Shown: one piece after another, positions 4,574 through 5,356 of the stretch | How positions within the stretch are numbered: position 1 is the first letter of the stretch | How the letters are laid out: each line of letters begins with the position of its first letter | Source of the DNA: a bacterium | Lineage (GTDB): Bacteria > Patescibacteriota > Minisyncoccia > Phycocordibacterales > UBA10002 | DNA: 5,356 nucleotides | Direction of reading: 5' to 3' | Assembly (NCBI GenBank): GCA_030697445.1 | Contig: JAUYPY010000028.1 | Location: forward strand, 1 to 5,356 | The notes under the pieces: model-generated | The model's database searches: none | The model's input: only the letters and a program-made list of their open reading frames with translations | What the model was told of the DNA's origin: nothing | Made by a program: the position numbers and the translations under genes

Positions 4574-4744
4574 ATGACAAATATCCTGCTTGCGTTTATC
4601 GTCGGGTTATTGGGCGTTAATCTTTTTGTTAAGCACGCCGTGAGTGTCGACGGAAGCATTGAAAAAGAGTCAATACCAGTGTTAATTGGATTAGTTGTAA
4701 TGATAGGGGCAGTAGCTTTTGGTATCGCTAGTTTACTCCAATAA
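4574..4744 (+). CDS. Small two-helix membrane protein, function unknown
   Basis: A 56-residue protein that I do not recognise. It has two hydrophobic segments, ILLAFIVGLLGVNLFV (about 4-19) and IPVLIGLVVMIGAVAFGIASLL (about 34-55), joined by a short charged loop (KHAVSVDGSIEKES), i.e. a helical hairpin in the membrane. The ATG at 4574 is chosen because the extended -10 box ends six bases before it. Base composition is clearly more AT-rich than in pilM. It stands alone between the hairpin after pilM and the DUF4258/DUF2283 cassette. The sequence is short and no homologue is recalled, but the two well-formed helices and the promoter make it a likely gene. Confidence 0.6.
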   Translation: MTNILLAFIVGLLGVNLFVKHAVSVDGSIEKESIPVLIGLVVMIGAVAFGIASLLQ

Positions 4745-4801
4745 TTTCTAGGATAACATTATATCTAAAAAACTTAGAACAATTGTTATGGAAGAAAAAG
4801 A

Positions 4802-4829
4802 TTTTCCCCTCGCGTGCGGGAGGTGAAAC
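4802..4829 (+). repeat. Imperfect hairpin downstream of the small membrane protein
   Basis: TTTCCCCTC and GAGGTGAAA can pair around GCGTGCGG with one mismatch. No T-run follows, so it is a weak terminator candidate at best. The rest of 4745-4842 is AT-rich and shows nothing else. Confidence 0.3.
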
Positions 4830-4842
4830 TAGAATTGGTTTG

Positions 4843-4851
4843 TGGTATACT
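4843..4851 (+). promoter_or_regulatory. Extended -10 promoter for the DUF4258-DUF2283 cassette
   Basis: TGGTATACT: TG at 4843-4844 and -10 TATACT at 4846-4851. Six bases separate it from the GTG at 4858, the same spacing as for the small membrane protein, so the mRNA is probably leaderless. Confidence 0.55.
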
Positions 4852-4857
4852 TTAGTT

Positions 4858-5076
4858 GTGAAATTACAGTTCACGAATCACGCGAGGCACCGTCTGTTTT
4901 TAGAGCGCGGGATTTCGGTTGATGAAATCAAAAAGGTTGTTCATAAGCCGTAGAATATTATCTCCCTTCCAGACGGAATAGAGAAATGTTCAAAAGAAAC
5001 CGATGGAGGAACCTTGACTGTTGTATACAAGAAAGAGAGGAATGTATATGTAATCGTGACAGCGTATTTTAAATAA
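4858..5076 (+). pseudogene. DUF4258 family protein interrupted by an in-frame TAG
   Basis: From GTG 4858 the frame reads MKLQFTNHARHRLFLERGISVDEIKKVVHKP, then TAG at 4951-4953, then NIISLPDGIEKC and on to KKERNVYVIVTAYFK with TAA at 5074-5076. The whole 73-codon frame matches DUF4258: the N-terminal F-T-x-H-A-x-x-R, the R-G-I-S/D-E-I helix, the P before the stop where the family usually continues N-P-x, and the C-terminal V-V-Y...V-T-x-Y strands. There is no frameshift or other stop, so only one codon is damaged. It lies 3 bases before a DUF2283 gene, a pairing that resembles a small toxin-antitoxin-like module; function is not proven for the family. This is either a recent nonsense mutation, a sequencing error or readthrough. 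The family call is solid; pseudogene status is less sure. Confidence 0.75.
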
Positions 5077-5079
5077 ACT

Positions 5080-5322
5080 ATGAAAATTACTTACGACAAA
5101 AAAGCAGATGCGATGTATCTGTATTTTCAAAAAGGCAAAAAGATTGCCCGCACGGTTGAGCTGGCGGATTTACTAATTGCCGATTTAGACAAACTCGGCA
5201 AAGTTATCGGTATTGAAATATTGTGCGCATCACGACAACTTGCAAAAAAAGTAAAAGAAAGAAAGGAGAAAACTTCCCGCACCTTCAGTAGTGTAAATGT
5301 GCAGGTTCCCGCGTTCGCTTGA
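5080..5322 (+). CDS. DUF2283 family protein, likely partner of the DUF4258 gene
   Basis: An 80-residue protein. The N-terminal 50 residues fit DUF2283 closely: MKITYDKKADAMYLYF, then a short K/G turn, then ELADLLIADLDKLGKVIGIEILCAS, the D-x-D-x-x-G-x-x-x-G-I-E-I-L-x-A-S signature. The C-terminal part (about 52-71) is a Lys/Glu-rich helix, followed by SSVNVQVPAFA. It starts 3 bases after the DUF4258 stop and has no ribosome binding site of its own, so translation is probably coupled to the upstream gene. With the upstream TAG, coupling could be reduced. In such pairs DUF2283 is the candidate antitoxin or regulator; this is inference from gene order. It is AT-richer than comF and pilM, consistent with acquisition as a cassette. 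A hairpin-repeat arm begins 10 bases after the stop. Confidence 0.85.
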   Translation: MKITYDKKADAMYLYFQKGKKIARTVELADLLIADLDKLGKVIGIEILCASRQLAKKVKERKEKTSRTFSSVNVQVPAFA

Positions 5323-5331
5323 TCCAGTAAA

Positions 5332-5351
5332 GACACCCGATGTTTGCCGCC
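5332..5351. repeat. Repeat arm of the ATCCGATGTT hairpin family at the window edge
   Basis: GACACCCGATGTTTGCCGCC matches the reverse complement of 4524-4543 at 19 of 20 positions. It lies 10 bases after the DUF2283 stop and is probably the first arm of another hairpin whose second arm lies beyond the window. Confidence 0.7.
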
Positions 5352-5356
5352 TATCA

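Noticed and set aside
5127..5336. Minus-strand open frame opposite the DUF2283 gene
   Set aside because: The + strand protein has the full DUF2283 signature; the minus frame is Ser-rich antisense with no recognisable domain.

Overview
The window looks like a piece of chromosome from an ultra-small, fermentative bacterium of the Candidate Phyla Radiation (Patescibacteria), most likely the Parcubacteria side. This is inferred from gene content and style, not from a marker gene. The supporting signs are short genes packed tightly on both strands, single-copy type IV pilus and competence genes (pilM, comF) outside any large operon, a tRNA gene without encoded CCA, few ribosome binding sites, and GC-rich palindromes between and even inside genes. 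No phage, transposase, CRISPR array or biosynthetic cluster is visible.

Left part (1-2342): the window opens inside a ZIP-family metal transporter (C-terminal half, + strand). It converges, 5 bases apart at the stop codons, with a membrane-anchored cupredoxin whose ligands are amicyanin-like (- strand). Upstream of the cupredoxin, on the same strand, lies an unrecognised signal-anchored protein with two cysteine pairs. Divergent from that is a membrane-bound fatty acid hydroxylase/sterol desaturase family protein (+ strand), which ends at a textbook intrinsic terminator.

Middle (2311-2668): about 190 bases with no gene carry a chain of palindromes and three short copies of the 3' end of the adjacent tRNA-Ser(GCT) gene (- strand). 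A long hairpin separates the tRNA from comF.

Right part (2669-5356): comF (a PRTase-fold competence protein, - strand) and pilM (the actin-like type IV pilus assembly ATPase, + strand) are divergent, with proposed start codons only 11 bases apart. Both belong to the pilus and DNA-uptake machinery. After pilM come an imperfect long hairpin, a 56-residue two-helix membrane protein, and a DUF4258-DUF2283 gene pair resembling a small toxin-antitoxin-like cassette. The DUF4258 gene is interrupted by an in-frame TAG. The cassette is followed by one arm of the same hairpin repeat found after pilM.

The most notable points are: (a) several starts sit about 6 bases downstream of an extended -10 box, suggesting leaderless mRNAs; (b) a family of hairpins shares the core ATCCGATGTT; (c) the tRNA-Ser 3' end is duplicated and inverted nearby, and the tRNA trailer can mimic its acceptor stem; (d) the amber-interrupted DUF4258 gene; (e) a palindromic insert lies inside the ZIP gene. 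I see no large undescribed multi-gene system here.
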